In this document: positions 53,419-63,525 of the stretch, piece by piece
How the letters are laid out: the number at the start of each line of letters is the position of its first letter
How positions within the stretch are numbered: position 1 is the stretch's first letter
Source: Streptomyces drozdowiczii
Lineage (GTDB): Bacteria > Actinomycetota > Actinomycetes > Streptomycetales > Streptomycetaceae
Length of the DNA stretch: 64,000 bases
Reading direction: 5' to 3'
Assembly (NCBI RefSeq): GCF_026167665.1
Contig: NZ_CP098740.1
Location: 3,658,001-3,722,000, forward strand
Notes under the pieces: model-generated
Databases searched by the model: none
What the model saw: the letters and a program-made list of their open reading frames with translations, nothing else
Told to the model about the DNA's origin: nothing
Program-made: the position numbers and the translations under genes

Positions 53419-53559
53419 CGCCGTGCGGGGGCTCGCGCGGGGCGGGGCCGACGCGGTGCGCGGGGCGCCGATTCCCGGTGGGCGGGGCGCTCCGCCGTAC
53501 TGGTACCGTCCCCGCAGGTCAGGCCAGTTGGGCCGGACGACAGGGAGGGTGGGAGCAGG

Positions 53560-54435
53560 ATGTCGGATTCCGCCGCGCGCGAGCGGGACGCCGCCGAGAC
53601 CGAGTCGGCCTTCTCGCATCCGGCCGTCGCCCCCGACGCGTCCGCCGCCTACGGCAGCCATCCCGACCAGGTCATCGACTTCTACGCCCCGCGCGGGGGC
53701 CGCACCGGCGCGCCGGTCGTGGTGGTGCTGCACGGCGGCGCGTGGCGGGCTCCGTACGACCGGGCCCATGTGTCGCCGTTCGCGGACTTCCTGGCGCGGC
53801 GCGGGTTCGCCGTGGCCAGTGTCGAGTACCGGCGCGGCAGCGAGCTTCCGCAGCAGCGCGGGACCGGTCCGGTGGCGGGGCGCTGGCCGGAGACCTTCGA
53901 CGATGTCGCCGCCGCGATGGACGCGCTGCCGGAGCTGCTGGCGCGGGAGCTGCCCGCGGCGGACGTCCGCCGGATCGTCGTCACCGGGCACTCGGCGGGC
54001 GGGCAGCTGGCCCTGTGGGCCGCCGCCCGGCACGTCCTGCCGGAGGGGTCGCCGTGGCGGCTCCCGAGGCCGCCCGCGCTGCGGGGCGTGGTGGCGCTGG
54101 CGCCGATCGCGGACTTCGGCTCGGCGGTCGCGCTCGACGTGTGCTCGGGGGCGATCGGGCAGCTCCTGGGGGCGGCGGAGGACTTCGCCGAGCGGAGCGC
54201 GTACGCCGACCCGTCCCGGCTGCTGCCCACGGGCATCGCGACCGTGGTCGTCCAGGGCACGACGGACCTCACGGTCCCGGCGGCCGTCTCCGAGGCGTTC
54301 GTGGACGCGGCGGCGAAGGAGGGCGAGACGGTGGGGCTGACCCTGCTGCCGGACGTCGGCCACTTCCCCCTGATCGACCCGGCCGCCGACGCGTGCGCGG
54401 TGGTCGCGGAGGAGATCGCCCAGCTCGCCTGGTAG
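53560..54435 (+). CDS. Alpha/beta hydrolase, candidate kynurenine formamidase
   Basis: 291 residues. Oxyanion-hole HGGAWRAPYD near 70 and nucleophile S145 in VVTGHSAGGQLALW; acid/base candidates are the late Asp (QGTTDLTVP) and GHFPLI His. This esterase/lipase-like type includes kynurenine formamidases of the non-KynB class. Position right after kynA-kynU supplies the missing middle step (N-formylkynurenine to kynurenine). Inference from context, as motif alone is generic. ATG 53560 with GGAG upstream. Confidence 0.8.
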   Translation: MSDSAARERDAAETESAFSHPAVAPDASAAYGSHPDQVIDFYAPRGGRTGAPVVVVLHGGAWRAPYDRAHVSPFADFLARRGFAVASVEYRRGSELPQQRGTGPVAGRWPETFDDVAAAMDALPELLARELPAADVRRIVVTGHSAGGQLALWAAARHVLPEGSPWRLPRPPALRGVVALAPIADFGSAVALDVCSGAIGQLLGAAEDFAERSAYADPSRLLPTGIATVVVQGTTDLTVPAAVSEAFVDAAAKEGETVGLTLLPDVGHFPLIDPAADACAVVAEEIAQLAW

Positions 54436-54530
54436 CCGCGTGGCGGCGGGCGCGTAGTACTTGCGACGGACGGCCGGGAATCCGCAACACTGCTGACGAC
54501 CCGGCCCGCCGCCCCGCCTACCGTTGAGGC

Positions 54531-55841
54531 GTGACCGAGACCAAGACCAGAAGCCCCGAGCTACGGCTCGCCGCGCGTGCGGTGGACGACCTCTGGGAAG
54601 ACCTCTTCGACGACGCCTTCGCCTACCGGCCGATGTCACCGATGCGCACGGACGGGCCGCTGACCGGGCGGCTGCCGCGACGGCTCGCGGCGCGGGCCGC
54701 GTGGACCCCGCACGCGGTGGTGCTGGGCGTCGCGCTGATCACCTTCATGGCGGGGTTCGCCGTCAGCGGCAACGCCGGGGTCCTGCTGTCCGGGCTGCTG
54801 CCCGCCGTCTGTGTGGCGACGACGCTGATCAGGCCGGTCGGGGCGTTCTGGATGTCGATGGTCCTGATGCCGGTGAGCGTGGTGGTGGGCGGCTACGAAC
54901 CGTGGTCGCCGAGCGTCTTCGTCTCCCACCTGGTGGTGCTGTTCGTCGTCGCGGCCAGGACCCGGCCGCGCACCGCCGCCTGGATGTGGGTGCTCACACT
55001 GCTGCTGGGCCTGGTCGTGGAGGGCGTCGTCACCGGCGGGGCCGGCGGGCCGAACACCGCGGGCATGGCGGTGGTCTCGGCGTTCGCGCTGCTCGTGGTG
55101 AGCCTGGTCCAGGTCCGGCGGGAGGCGCAGCACGAGGTCACCGTGCAGCGCACCGTCACCGCCGTCGAGCGCGACCGGCGCACGCTGCTGGAGGAGCGCA
55201 CCACGATCGCCCGCGAACTGCACGACGTGGTCGCCCACCACATGTCCGTCGTCGCCATCCAGGCCGAGGCCGCCCCGTACCGGGTGGAGAACCCGCCACC
55301 CGAGCTGGAGCAGGCGTTCGTCACGATCCGCGAGAACGCCGTGGCCGCGCTCACCGAACTGCGCCGGGTGCTCGGCGTCGTCCGGGCCGACGACTACGAG
55401 GCACCGGACGCGCCGCAGCCCACCCTCGCCGACCTCGACCGGCTGCTCGCCAACGTCGGGGACGCGGGCCTGGTGACGGAGAAGGCGGTGACCGGCGCGG
55501 TCCGCGAACTCCCCCAGGGCGTCGAGCTGTCGGCGTACCGGATCATCCAGGAGGCGCTCAGCAACAGCCTGCGGCACGCCCCGGGCGCCACGGCCAGGGT
55601 CGAGATCGGCTACGTCCTCGGCGGGCTCGGCCTGCGCGTGGTCAACGGGCCGCCGACCGCTCCGGTGAAGCCGTCGCCGGGGGCCGGGCACGGGATCACC
55701 GGCATGCGGGAACGGGTCGCGATGCTGAACGGCGAGATGACCGCCGAGGCCACCGAGGAGGGCGGTTACGAGGTCACGGCCTTCATCCCGGCCCAGCAGA
55801 CGGCGCCCGGTGCGCCCGGCGCCTTCAAGGAGCAGGCATGA
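54531..55841 (+). CDS. NarL-family sensor histidine kinase
   Basis: 436 residues. Four to six membrane helices in the first 200 residues (VVLGVALITFMAGFAVSG, ASHLVVLFVVAARTRP-like), then the HisKA_3 box ERTTIARELHDVVAHHMSVV with phospho-acceptor His231 and a HATPase domain ending GHGITGMRERVAMLNGEM. GTG 54531. ATGA overlap with its regulator. Signal unknown; no periplasmic sensor domain is visible. Confidence 0.93.
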   Translation: MTETKTRSPELRLAARAVDDLWEDLFDDAFAYRPMSPMRTDGPLTGRLPRRLAARAAWTPHAVVLGVALITFMAGFAVSGNAGVLLSGLLPAVCVATTLIRPVGAFWMSMVLMPVSVVVGGYEPWSPSVFVSHLVVLFVVAARTRPRTAAWMWVLTLLLGLVVEGVVTGGAGGPNTAGMAVVSAFALLVVSLVQVRREAQHEVTVQRTVTAVERDRRTLLEERTTIARELHDVVAHHMSVVAIQAEAAPYRVENPPPELEQAFVTIRENAVAALTELRRVLGVVRADDYEAPDAPQPTLADLDRLLANVGDAGLVTEKAVTGAVRELPQGVELSAYRIIQEALSNSLRHAPGATARVEIGYVLGGLGLRVVNGPPTAPVKPSPGAGHGITGMRERVAMLNGEMTAEATEEGGYEVTAFIPAQQTAPGAPGAFKEQA

Positions 55842-56518
55842 CCACGCAGCCCGCCGCCCCGCCGATCCGGGTCCTGATCGTGGACGACCAGATGATGGTC
55901 CGCGAGGGCTTCTCGGTCCTGCTCAACGCCATGCCGGGCATCGAGGTCGTCGGCGAGGCGGTGAACGGCCGTGAGGCCGTCTCCCAGGTCGCCGCGCTCC
56001 GCCCCGACGTGGTGCTGATGGACATCCGCATGCCGGAGCTCAACGGCATCGAGGCGACCCGCGAGATCGTCACCGCGGACGAGGACGCGAAGGTCCTGGT
56101 GCTCACCACCTTCGATCTCGACGAATACGTCTACCAGGCCCTGCGGGCAGGAGCCTCCGGCTTCCTGCTCAAGGACGCCTCGGCCCGCCAGCTCGCCGAC
56201 GGCGTACGTGTGGTCGCCGCCGGCGAGGCGCTGCTGGCCCCCACCGTGACCCGGCGCCTGATCACCGAGTTCTCCAGACTCGCCTCCGCTCCCCGCCCTC
56301 CGGCCCTGGCCCGGGTCGGCGAGCTCACCGAGCGCGAGACGGAGGTGCTCGTCCTCATCGCCCAGGGCCTGTCGAACGCGGAGATCGCCGGACACCTCGT
56401 CGTCGCCGAGTCGACCATCAAGACCCACGTCAGCCGCATCCTGGTGAAGCTCGGCCTCCGCGACCGCACCCAGGCCGCCGTCTTCGCCTATGAGGCCCGC
56501 CTGGTCACCCCTTCCTGA
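55838..56518 (+). CDS. NarL-type response regulator
   Basis: 226 residues. Receiver domain with LIVDDQMMVREGF, phospho-acceptor D62 (VVLMDIRMPELNG) and Lys in GFLLKDASA; LuxR helix-turn-helix LTERETEVLVLIAQGLSNAE then ESTIKTHVSRIL. Pairs with the upstream kinase. A P450 gene starts 23 bases downstream and could be a target. Confidence 0.94.
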   Translation: MTTQPAAPPIRVLIVDDQMMVREGFSVLLNAMPGIEVVGEAVNGREAVSQVAALRPDVVLMDIRMPELNGIEATREIVTADEDAKVLVLTTFDLDEYVYQALRAGASGFLLKDASARQLADGVRVVAAGEALLAPTVTRRLITEFSRLASAPRPPALARVGELTERETEVLVLIAQGLSNAEIAGHLVVAESTIKTHVSRILVKLGLRDRTQAAVFAYEARLVTPS

Positions 56519-56541
56519 GCACCGTGGTCTAGCGTCGGCCC

Positions 56542-57765
56542 ATGGACCAGCCCACCACCTCTCCCGCCCCGTTCGACCCCTGGTCGGCGGCGTTCGTCGC
56601 CGACCCGTACCCCGCCTACGCCGAGCTGCGGGCCACCGGCCGGGCGCACTACTTCGAGACCACCGACCAATGGCTCGTCCCGCACTACGCCGACGTGTCG
56701 GCCCTGCTGCGGGACCGGCGGCTGGGCCGCACCTACCTCCACCGGTTCACGCACGAGGAGTTCGGCCGGACGCCCCCGCCTCCGGAGCACGAGCCGTTCG
56801 AGACGCTCAACGGGCAGGGGCTGCTGGACCTCGAACCGCCGGACCACACCCGCATCCGGCGCCTGGTGTCCAAGGCGTTCACCCCGCGCACCGTCGAACA
56901 GCTCGTCCCCACCGTCCAGCGACTGGCCGCCGGACTCGTGGACGACTTCGTCGAGCAGGGCGGAGGCGACCTGCTGGCGGCCGTCGCCGAGCCGCTGCCC
57001 GTGGCCGTGATCGCCGAGATGCTCGGCATCCCGGAGTCCGACCGGGCCCCGCTGCGGCCGTGGTCCGCGGCGATCTGCGGGATGTTCGAGCTCAACCCGT
57101 CCGAGGACACCGCCCGCGCAGCCGTCCGCGCCTCCCTCGAGTTCTCCGCGTATCTGCGCGAGCTGATCGCCGAGCGGCGCGCACACCCGGGCACCGATCT
57201 CATTTCCGCCCTCGTCGCCGCCCACGACGAGGGCGAGCGGCTGACCGAGCAGGAGATGGTCTCCACCTGCGTCCTCCTCCTGAATGCCGGGCACGAGGCG
57301 ACCGTCAACACCACGGTCAACGGCTGGTGGACGCTGCTGCGCCACCCCGAGCAGCTGGCCGCCCTCCGCGCCGACCACGGGCTTCTGCCCACGGCGCTGG
57401 AAGAACTGATGCGGTACGACACCCCCCTCCAGATGTTCGAGCGCTGGGTCCTGGACGACATCGAGATCGACGGCACGGTCATTCCGCGGGGCTCCGAGGT
57501 GGCCCTGCTCTTCGGCTCGGCCAACCGCGATCCCGCCCGATTCGAGGCCCCGGACACCTTGGACCTCGCCCGGCGGGAGAACCCGCACATCACCTTCGGC
57601 GCCGGTATCCACTTCTGCCTGGGCGCCCCGCTCGCCCGGGTCGAGCTGGCCGCCTCCTTCGGCGAGCTGCTGCGCAAGGCACCCGGCCTGCGACTGGCCT
57701 CGGAGCCCGAGTGGAACCCGGGCTATGTCATCAGGGGCCTCAAGGAGCTGCGGGTCGAGGTGTGA
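56542..57765 (+). CDS. Cytochrome P450
   Basis: 407-residue class I bacterial P450. I-helix oxygen motif LLLNAGHEATVNTT (residues about 247-260), ExxR in ALEELMRYDTPLQMFERWV, haem ligand Cys359 in HITFGAGIHFCLGAPLARVE. ATG 56542. Soluble monooxygenase needing ferredoxin and reductase, neither encoded nearby. Substrate unknown; the pattern is CYP107/105-like in general terms only. Confidence 0.93.
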   Translation: MDQPTTSPAPFDPWSAAFVADPYPAYAELRATGRAHYFETTDQWLVPHYADVSALLRDRRLGRTYLHRFTHEEFGRTPPPPEHEPFETLNGQGLLDLEPPDHTRIRRLVSKAFTPRTVEQLVPTVQRLAAGLVDDFVEQGGGDLLAAVAEPLPVAVIAEMLGIPESDRAPLRPWSAAICGMFELNPSEDTARAAVRASLEFSAYLRELIAERRAHPGTDLISALVAAHDEGERLTEQEMVSTCVLLLNAGHEATVNTTVNGWWTLLRHPEQLAALRADHGLLPTALEELMRYDTPLQMFERWVLDDIEIDGTVIPRGSEVALLFGSANRDPARFEAPDTLDLARRENPHITFGAGIHFCLGAPLARVELAASFGELLRKAPGLRLASEPEWNPGYVIRGLKELRVEV

Positions 57766-57806
57766 GGCCGTGGGCGGGCGGTCCTTGCGTGCGCGCCCGC
57801 CCCGCC

Positions 57807-59432
57807 TCACGTCACCAGGTCCCGGCGGCGCAACGCCGCCGAGGCCGCGGCCACCAGCGCCGCCGACAGCGCGGTGAGGAGCAGCACCGGCCCCCACTCC
57901 ATCCCCGCTCCCGGCAGCTTCGGCAGATGCGTGAACGGCGAGGCGTCCATCACCGGCTGCGGCAGGTCCAGAGCGGGCCCGATCCAGCCGAGCGCCAGGC
58001 AGAGCCCCACCACGCCCCAGCTCGCCGGAGCCGCCTTCGGTATCGCCCCGTGGAGCAGGGCCGTGATCCCGCCGAGCAGCCAGACGGCGGGCAGTTGCAC
58101 CAGACAGGCGCCGAGCACGGCCGGGAGCGCGTGGCCGTATCCCGCGGCCAGGCCGAGACCGCCGACCACCATGATCAGGGCCGCCCCGCCGAAGGCGATG
58201 AGCAGATGGCCCCCCGCCCAGCGGAGCCGGCCGACCCCGCCCGCGAGCACCGGCTCCGCGCGTCCGGCGGTCTCCTCACCGTGCAGCCGGAGCACCGACG
58301 CGGCGATGTACAGAGCGGCGACCGTGCCGAGCACGGAGACCATCGAGGCGAGGAACGCATCGGTGAGGCCGGACTGCCCACCCATCCGCTCGAAGATGTC
58401 CCGCGCCTTCTCGTTGTCCCCGACCAGGTCCGCCGCCCCGTCGGCCAGTCCGCCGAAGACGAAGCCGACCACGGCGAAGGACGCCGTCCACCCCAGGAGC
58501 GCACCGCGTTGCAGCCGTATCGCGAGATCCCAGGCGGTGGACATCCGTCCCCGCGCCGGCCCGGGACGCGCCGCCAGGAAGCTCATGCCGACGTCCCGTC
58601 GCCCGGTCAGCGCGTACGCCACGAGGCATTGCACCGCCACCGCGCCGCCGATCAGGAGGAGCACCCACCAGCGCTCGTCCGCGTACGGCCGGACGTTCTC
58701 CGCCCAGCCGAGCGGGGAGAGCCAGGTGAGGAGGGAGGAGCCGTCGTCCGTCGCCGAGTCGCCCGCCGCCTTCAGGACGAACGCGGCACCCACCACCGCC
58801 GCCGTGACCCCCTTCGCGAGGCGCCCGCTCTCGGTGAACTGGGCGGCGATCGCAGCGGTGCAGGCGAACAGCAACCCGACCCCGGCGACGGCCGTCGCGA
58901 GCGCCACCGCTCCCGCGCCCCCCGCACCCGAGCCGGCCATTCCGGCCGCGATCACCAGTGCCAGCCCGGCGTTGGCGATCAGCGCCGTGAGCAGTGCGGC
59001 GGTGAGCGGAGCGCGGCGCCCCACCATTGCCGAGGAGAGCATCTCCTGGCGACCCGTCTCCTCTTCCTCCCGGGTGTGGCGCACGACGACGACCAGGCTC
59101 ATCACCGCCGCCAGCGCCGCGCCGAAGGCGAGCATGCGCCAGCTGACGAGCCCTCCGACGGAGTCGCCGAACACGGGCCCGTACATCACCCGCACGGAGC
59201 TGTTGCCGTTCATCGACGCGGCGAGCTCGGCTCGTTGGGCCGGGGATTCGTAGAGCGAGGAGATGGACGTACCGACGGAGGAGAAGGAGCCGCCGAGAAC
59301 GAGCACCCAGACGGGGACGACGATGCGGTCGCGCCGCAGGGCGAGCCTGAGCAGGGCCCAGGTACCGGTGAGCTGCCCGGTGGAGGCCCGGCGCCGCACA
59401 CCCGCCTTCGTCGCGAGAGGTACGGCGGTCAT
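57807..59432 (-). CDS. ABC exporter permease (two fused halves)
   Basis: 541 residues, about 12 membrane helices in two homologous six-helix halves ([20 protein letters not shown]; then [20 protein letters not shown]), like the TetAB/ABC-2 permeases of polyketide-antibiotic exporters. ATG 59432 overlaps the ATPase stop (ATGA). Works with the ATPase upstream on the same strand. Confidence 0.88.
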   Translation of the reverse strand: MTAVPLATKAGVRRRASTGQLTGTWALLRLALRRDRIVVPVWVLVLGGSFSSVGTSISSLYESPAQRAELAASMNGNSSVRVMYGPVFGDSVGGLVSWRMLAFGAALAAVMSLVVVVRHTREEEETGRQEMLSSAMVGRRAPLTAALLTALIANAGLALVIAAGMAGSGAGGAGAVALATAVAGVGLLFACTAAIAAQFTESGRLAKGVTAAVVGAAFVLKAAGDSATDDGSSLLTWLSPLGWAENVRPYADERWWVLLLIGGAVAVQCLVAYALTGRRDVGMSFLAARPGPARGRMSTAWDLAIRLQRGALLGWTASFAVVGFVFGGLADGAADLVGDNEKARDIFERMGGQSGLTDAFLASMVSVLGTVAALYIAASVLRLHGEETAGRAEPVLAGGVGRLRWAGGHLLIAFGGAALIMVVGGLGLAAGYGHALPAVLGACLVQLPAVWLLGGITALLHGAIPKAAPASWGVVGLCLALGWIGPALDLPQPVMDASPFTHLPKLPGAGMEWGPVLLLTALSAALVAAASAALRRRDLVT

Positions 59433-60343
59433 CGCGCCACCACCCCCGACGACTGCCCGGCGTCCGCCGTGTAGTGGCGGAGGAACAGCTCCTCCAGGGT
59501 GGGCGGGGTGCACGTCAGTGAGCGGACACCGGACGTGGAGAGGGACTTGAGGACGGCGTCCAGCTGGTCCGTGTCCACCTGGAGCGAGACCCGCCGCCCT
59601 TCGACATCGAGGTCATGGACACCGGGGAGCCGTGTCAGGCCGTCCGGATCGCGTATCAGCTCGGCGCTGATGTGCGTCCGTGTCAGATGGCGCATGTCCG
59701 CCAGCGATCCGGTCTCCACCGTCCGGCCCTGGCGGATGATGCTGACCCGGTCGCAGAGCGACTCGACCTCGCTCAGGATGTGGCTGGAGAGCAGCACCGT
59801 CCGGCCGCGCTCACGCTCCTCGGCCACGCAGCTCTGGAACACCTCCTCCATCAACGGGTCGAGCCCGCTGGTCGGTTCGTCCAGGATCAGCAGATCGACC
59901 TCCGACGCGAAGGCCGCGACCAGGGCCACCTTCTGCCGGTTCCCCTTGGAGTACGTCCGCCCCTTCTTCGTCGGGTCGAGCTCGAAGCGGTCCACGAGCT
60001 CCGCCCGCCGGGCCCCGTCGAGACCGCCGCGCAGCCGCCCGTACAGGTCGATCACCTCGCCGCCGGAGAGGTTGCGCCACAGCGTGACGTCCCCGGGCAC
60101 GTACGCCACGCGCCGGTGCAGCTCGACCGCGTCGCGCCAGGGGTCGCCGCCGAGCAGCTGGGCCGCACCGGAGTCGGCTCTGAGCAGCCCCAGCAGGACC
60201 CGGATGGTGGTGGACTTCCCCGATCCGTTCGGCCCGAGGAAGCCGTGGACCTCACCGGTCTCGACGGCCAGGTCGAGCCCGTCCAGCGCTTGCGTCCGGC
60301 CGAACGACTTGCACAGTCCGGCCACGGTGATTGCCTTCGTCAT
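59429..60343 (-). CDS. ABC transporter ATP-binding protein
   Basis: 304 residues, DrrA-like. Walker [21 protein letters not shown], signature [16 protein letters not shown] (a variant of LSGGQ), Walker [18 protein letters not shown] and switch His in [13 protein letters not shown]; the C-terminal 70 residues are the DrrA-type regulatory extension. ATG 60343, 100 bases from the divergent regulator, with an operator between. Confidence 0.92.
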   Translation of the reverse strand: MTKAITVAGLCKSFGRTQALDGLDLAVETGEVHGFLGPNGSGKSTTIRVLLGLLRADSGAAQLLGGDPWRDAVELHRRVAYVPGDVTLWRNLSGGEVIDLYGRLRGGLDGARRAELVDRFELDPTKKGRTYSKGNRQKVALVAAFASEVDLLILDEPTSGLDPLMEEVFQSCVAEERERGRTVLLSSHILSEVESLCDRVSIIRQGRTVETGSLADMRHLTRTHISAELIRDPDGLTRLPGVHDLDVEGRRVSLQVDTDQLDAVLKSLSTSGVRSLTCTPPTLEELFLRHYTADAGQSSGVVAR

Positions 60344-60363
60344 GATTTTGAACGTAGGCTACT

Positions 60364-60379
60364 TTCACAAAATTGTGAA
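60364..60379. promoter_or_regulatory. Operator between ABC exporter and GbsR/MarR regulator
   Basis: TTCACAA-AA-TTGTGAA, perfect 7-bp arms, A/T-rich against a GC-rich background, centred in the divergent region. Likely site of the regulator at 60443. Confidence 0.7.
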
Positions 60380-60442
60380 GTTAAAGAACCGTATAAACTC
60401 GAAGGAGTGACATGCATTGGCGCACGGAGGAAGAGGAGTGGG

Positions 60443-60997
60443 ATGAGCGGCGAATCCGCGGAGGAGAGCGCGGCCGAGGGCGCGGTCCGGGGCCCCGGGG
60501 ACCGGGACGCCGAGGCCGTCGCCCGGTTTGTCGAGCGGTTCGCGTCCGAGATGACCGAGGCGGGCATGCAGCGCATGGCCTCGCGCGTCTTCGCGGCCCT
60601 GCTCGCGGACGACGACGCCTCGATGACCTCGGCGGAGCTGGCCCTGGCCCTGCAGATCAGTCCCGCCGCCGTATCCGGCGCGATCAACTACCTCACGCAG
60701 GTCAGCATGGTCGGCCGCGAACGCGAACCGGGCTCGCGCCGCGACCGGTACCGCCTGCACAACGAGATCTGGTACACCACCTTCGCCAGCCGCGACCAGG
60801 TCCTCACCCGCTGGGAGCGCACCCTCAAGGAAGGCGCGCGCACGCTCGGCGAGCACACCCCGGCCGGCGCCCGGATCGCCGAGACGGCGGCGTTCTTCGA
60901 GTTCCTGCAGTCGGAGCTGGAGGGGCTGATGGGTCGCTGGGAGGAGCACCGCAAGACCCTCGACCTGCCGGCAGGCAGCCCCGGCGCGGGCACCTGA
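60443..60997 (+). CDS. GbsR/MarR-family transcriptional regulator
   Basis: 184 residues, winged helix of the GbsR/MarR type: ERFASEMTEAGMQRMASRVF, DDDASMTSAELALALQISPA, recognition helix AAVSGAINYLTQVSMVGR and wing PGSRRDRYRL. ATG 60443 with GGAAGAGGAG upstream. Divergent from a DrrAB-like exporter, so a local repressor of that pump. Confidence 0.9.
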   Translation: MSGESAEESAAEGAVRGPGDRDAEAVARFVERFASEMTEAGMQRMASRVFAALLADDDASMTSAELALALQISPAAVSGAINYLTQVSMVGREREPGSRRDRYRLHNEIWYTTFASRDQVLTRWERTLKEGARTLGEHTPAGARIAETAAFFEFLQSELEGLMGRWEEHRKTLDLPAGSPGAGT

Positions 60998-61010
60998 CCG
61001 CCCGCGCCCG

Positions 61011-61862
61011 CTATCCCGCCGGGAGCATCAGCCCCCAGGCCCCGGCCCGGACCGTCCACGTCCGGGTCCGCACCGGCCCCGCGACCTGTATGTCCGCCCG
61101 GTAGCGGAAGTCCGCCCCCGAGACCGTGACCGCCTTGGCCTCCGTGGTGACCGGGGCGGTGTCCGGCGCGTCGATCGTCACGGCGGCCAAGCCGTCGTCG
61201 CCGCAGCCCGACGTCACCGTCACGGAGGCGACCGGGCGGTCGAGGTCGTTCAGCACGACGCCGTCGGCCTCCACGCGCAGCCGGTGCGTCGGCGGCACGG
61301 CGGGCGGTTCCGGAGGTGCGGGGCGCACCAGGGTGCGGACCAGGGAGCGGCAGGCGTCCCAGACGGAGGACACGCCCGGGCGGTCCGCGCCCGTGCCGGG
61401 GGCGCCGTTCAGCGCGGGGATGCGCAGCGCGCCCAGGACCACGCCGTCGCTGTCGTCCACGAGCAGGTCGAGCCGCCGTACCGCCCCGTCCAGCGCCGTC
61501 CGCGCCGCCGCCACGGCACTGTTCGGCACGCCGAGCGAGTGGGCGAGTTCCAGCGCACCCGACGCGCCGACGGGGACGAGCGACAGCGCGCTCATGGCGG
61601 GCTCCCGCTCCCGGTGCAGCAGCGACACGGCGCGCCGCAGCGCCCGGTCGTCGCCGATCACCACCGGCCGCCGGCCGCCGCGGCGGGACAGGGCCCGGGC
61701 GAACTCGCCGGGGCTGTCCGGGAGGCAGATCTTGGCGTGCGAGCCCGCGCTCAGCACGTCCTTCGCGATGCGGACGGACTCGCCGTCCGTCCGGCGGGCG
61801 ACCGGATCGATCACCACCAGCAGGTGGGGCGCACCGTTACCGGGGGGCTGGGCAGCCGACAC
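61011..61862 (-). CDS. Diacylglycerol-kinase-like protein, degenerate active site
   Basis: 283 residues from GTG 61862 (GAGGAAGGA 5 bases upstream). Overall DagK/lipid-kinase layout: HLLVVIDPVARRTDGESVRI at the start, SLVPVGASGALELAHSLGVP where family members have P.GTGND.A, then the beta-sandwich (LRVEADGVVLNDLDRPVASV). The nucleotide-binding GGDGT is replaced by VVIGDDRALR and the GTGND motif by GASGALE, so catalysis is doubtful. Divergent from purA. Confidence 0.75.
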   Translation of the reverse strand: MSAAQPPGNGAPHLLVVIDPVARRTDGESVRIAKDVLSAGSHAKICLPDSPGEFARALSRRGGRRPVVIGDDRALRRAVSLLHREREPAMSALSLVPVGASGALELAHSLGVPNSAVAAARTALDGAVRRLDLLVDDSDGVVLGALRIPALNGAPGTGADRPGVSSVWDACRSLVRTLVRPAPPEPPAVPPTHRLRVEADGVVLNDLDRPVASVTVTSGCGDDGLAAVTIDAPDTAPVTTEAKAVTVSGADFRYRADIQVAGPVRTRTWTVRAGAWGLMLPAG

Positions 61863-61898
61863 CTCGGTCCTTCCTCGGGTAGCATCTTGGTGCAAGAG

Positions 61899-61922
61899 CC
61901 CCTTGCGCTATTGCGCCAGGGG
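61899..61922. promoter_or_regulatory. Hairpin in the dagK-like/purA divergent region
   Basis: CCCCTTGCGC pairs with GCGCCAGGGG, one mismatch, TATT loop, followed by TTT. It lies ahead of both divergent genes, so a leader or attenuator role for purA is possible. Confidence 0.4.
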
Positions 61923-62048
61923 TTTCGTCTATTCCGGGGCACCCGGTTCGACGGTTCGGACTGTGCCGTACAACGACGTACGGCATGTACGGCGTTTTCG
62001 TACGCCCCCTGACCTTGGACATGCCCCGCCCGGAAGGGGTGTACGCCT

Positions 62049-63332
62049 GTGCCCGCACTTGTGCTGCTCGGTGCTCAGTGGGGTGACGAGGGCAAGGGAA
62101 AGGCCACCGACCTCCTCGGTGGATCCGTGGACTATGTGGTGCGCTACCAGGGCGGCAACAACGCCGGCCACACGGTGGTCGTCGGTGACCAGAAGTACGC
62201 ACTGCATCTCCTCCCCTCCGGCATCCTGTCACCCGGATGTACTCCGGTGATCGGTAATGGTGTCGTCGTCGACCCGGCGGTCCTGCTCTCCGAGCTGAGT
62301 GGGCTGAACGACCGCGGCGTGGACACGTCGAAGCTGCTGATCAGCGGCAACGCTCATTTGATCACCCCGTACAACGTCACCGTCGACAAGGTGACGGAAC
62401 GGTTCCTCGGGAAGCGCAAGATCGGCACCACCGGGCGCGGCATCGGCCCGACGTACGCCGACAAGATCAACCGGGTCGGCATCCGCGTCCAGGACCTCTA
62501 CGACGAGTCGATCCTGGAGCAGAAGGTCGAGGCGGCCCTGGAGCAGAAGAACCAGCTTCTGGCCAAGGTCTTCAACCGGCGCGCCATCGAGGCCGGCAAG
62601 GTCGTCGAGGACATGCTCCAGTACGCGGAGCAGCTCAAGCCCTACGTGGCCGACACGACGCTCGTCCTGAACAACGCCATCGACGCGGGCAAGGTCGTCC
62701 TGTTCGAGGGCGGCCAGGGCACGCTGCTCGACGTCGACCACGGCACGTACCCCTTCGTGACCTCCTCGAACCCGACCGCGGGCGGCGCCTGCACCGGTGC
62801 CGGCGTCGGGCCGACCAAGATCAGCCGGGTCATCGGCATCCTCAAGGCGTACACGACCCGTGTCGGCGCCGGCCCGTTCCCGACGGAGCTGCACGACGAG
62901 GACGGCGAGGCGCTGCGGCGGATCGGCGGCGAGCGCGGTGTCACCACCGGCCGTGACCGCCGGTGCGGCTGGTTCGACGCGGTCATCGCGCGGTACGCGA
63001 CCCGGGTCAACGGCCTCACCGACTTCTTCCTCACCAAGCTGGACGTGCTGACCGGCTGGGAGCAGATCCCGGTATGCGTCGCGTACGAGATCGACGGCAA
63101 GCGCGTCGAGGAGCTCCCGTACAGCCAGACCGACTTCCACCACGCGAAGCCGGTGTACGAGATGCTTCCGGGCTGGTCCGAGGACATCACCAAGGCGAAG
63201 ACGTTCGCCGACCTGCCGAAGAACGCGCAGGCGTACGTGAAGGCGCTGGAGGAGATGTCCGGCGCCCCGATCTCCGCGATCGGCGTCGGCCCCGGCCGCA
63301 CCGAGACCATCGAGATCAACTCGTTCCTGTAG
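62049..63332 (+). CDS. purA: Adenylosuccinate synthetase
   Basis: 427 residues, GTP-dependent first step from IMP to AMP. GTG 62049. Motifs: [20 protein letters not shown] (P-loop-like), [13 protein letters not shown] with catalytic His, [37 protein letters not shown] and [16 protein letters not shown]. Full length. Terminator follows. Confidence 0.97.
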   Translation: MPALVLLGAQWGDEGKGKATDLLGGSVDYVVRYQGGNNAGHTVVVGDQKYALHLLPSGILSPGCTPVIGNGVVVDPAVLLSELSGLNDRGVDTSKLLISGNAHLITPYNVTVDKVTERFLGKRKIGTTGRGIGPTYADKINRVGIRVQDLYDESILEQKVEAALEQKNQLLAKVFNRRAIEAGKVVEDMLQYAEQLKPYVADTTLVLNNAIDAGKVVLFEGGQGTLLDVDHGTYPFVTSSNPTAGGACTGAGVGPTKISRVIGILKAYTTRVGAGPFPTELHDEDGEALRRIGGERGVTTGRDRRCGWFDAVIARYATRVNGLTDFFLTKLDVLTGWEQIPVCVAYEIDGKRVEELPYSQTDFHHAKPVYEMLPGWSEDITKAKTFADLPKNAQAYVKALEEMSGAPISAIGVGPGRTETIEINSFL

Positions 63333-63347
63333 TCGTACAGGCGCACA

Positions 63348-63382
63348 GGAGGGCCGGGGCGGCGGTTGAGCCCCGGCCCTCC
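63348..63382 (+). terminator. Hairpin after purA
   Basis: GGAGGGCCGGGGC (63348-63360) pairs with GCCCCGGCCCTCC (63370-63382). Confidence 0.82.
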
Positions 63383-63409
63383 GGCATGTTCGCGCCCGAC
63401 GGGGCCGCC

Positions 63410-63436
63410 TGGTCTAGACCTTGACAGGTTCAGACC
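63410..63436 (+). promoter_or_regulatory. Chitinase promoter: DasR-like site and direct repeat around -35
   Basis: TGGTCTAGACC at 63410-63420 is the core of the DasR responsive element; GGTTCAGACC at 63427-63436 repeats it imperfectly, as in the paired direct repeats of Streptomyces chitinase promoters. TTGACA at 63421-63426 between them is a good -35. Confidence 0.72.
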
Positions 63437-63525
63437 AGCGACGGTTGGGTGCAGGGATGCCCGCACGGCCCGCCCGCCGAGGTGTGCGGCGCACCATGCC
63501 CGTCCTGTCGAAGGAGTGAGCAGCG

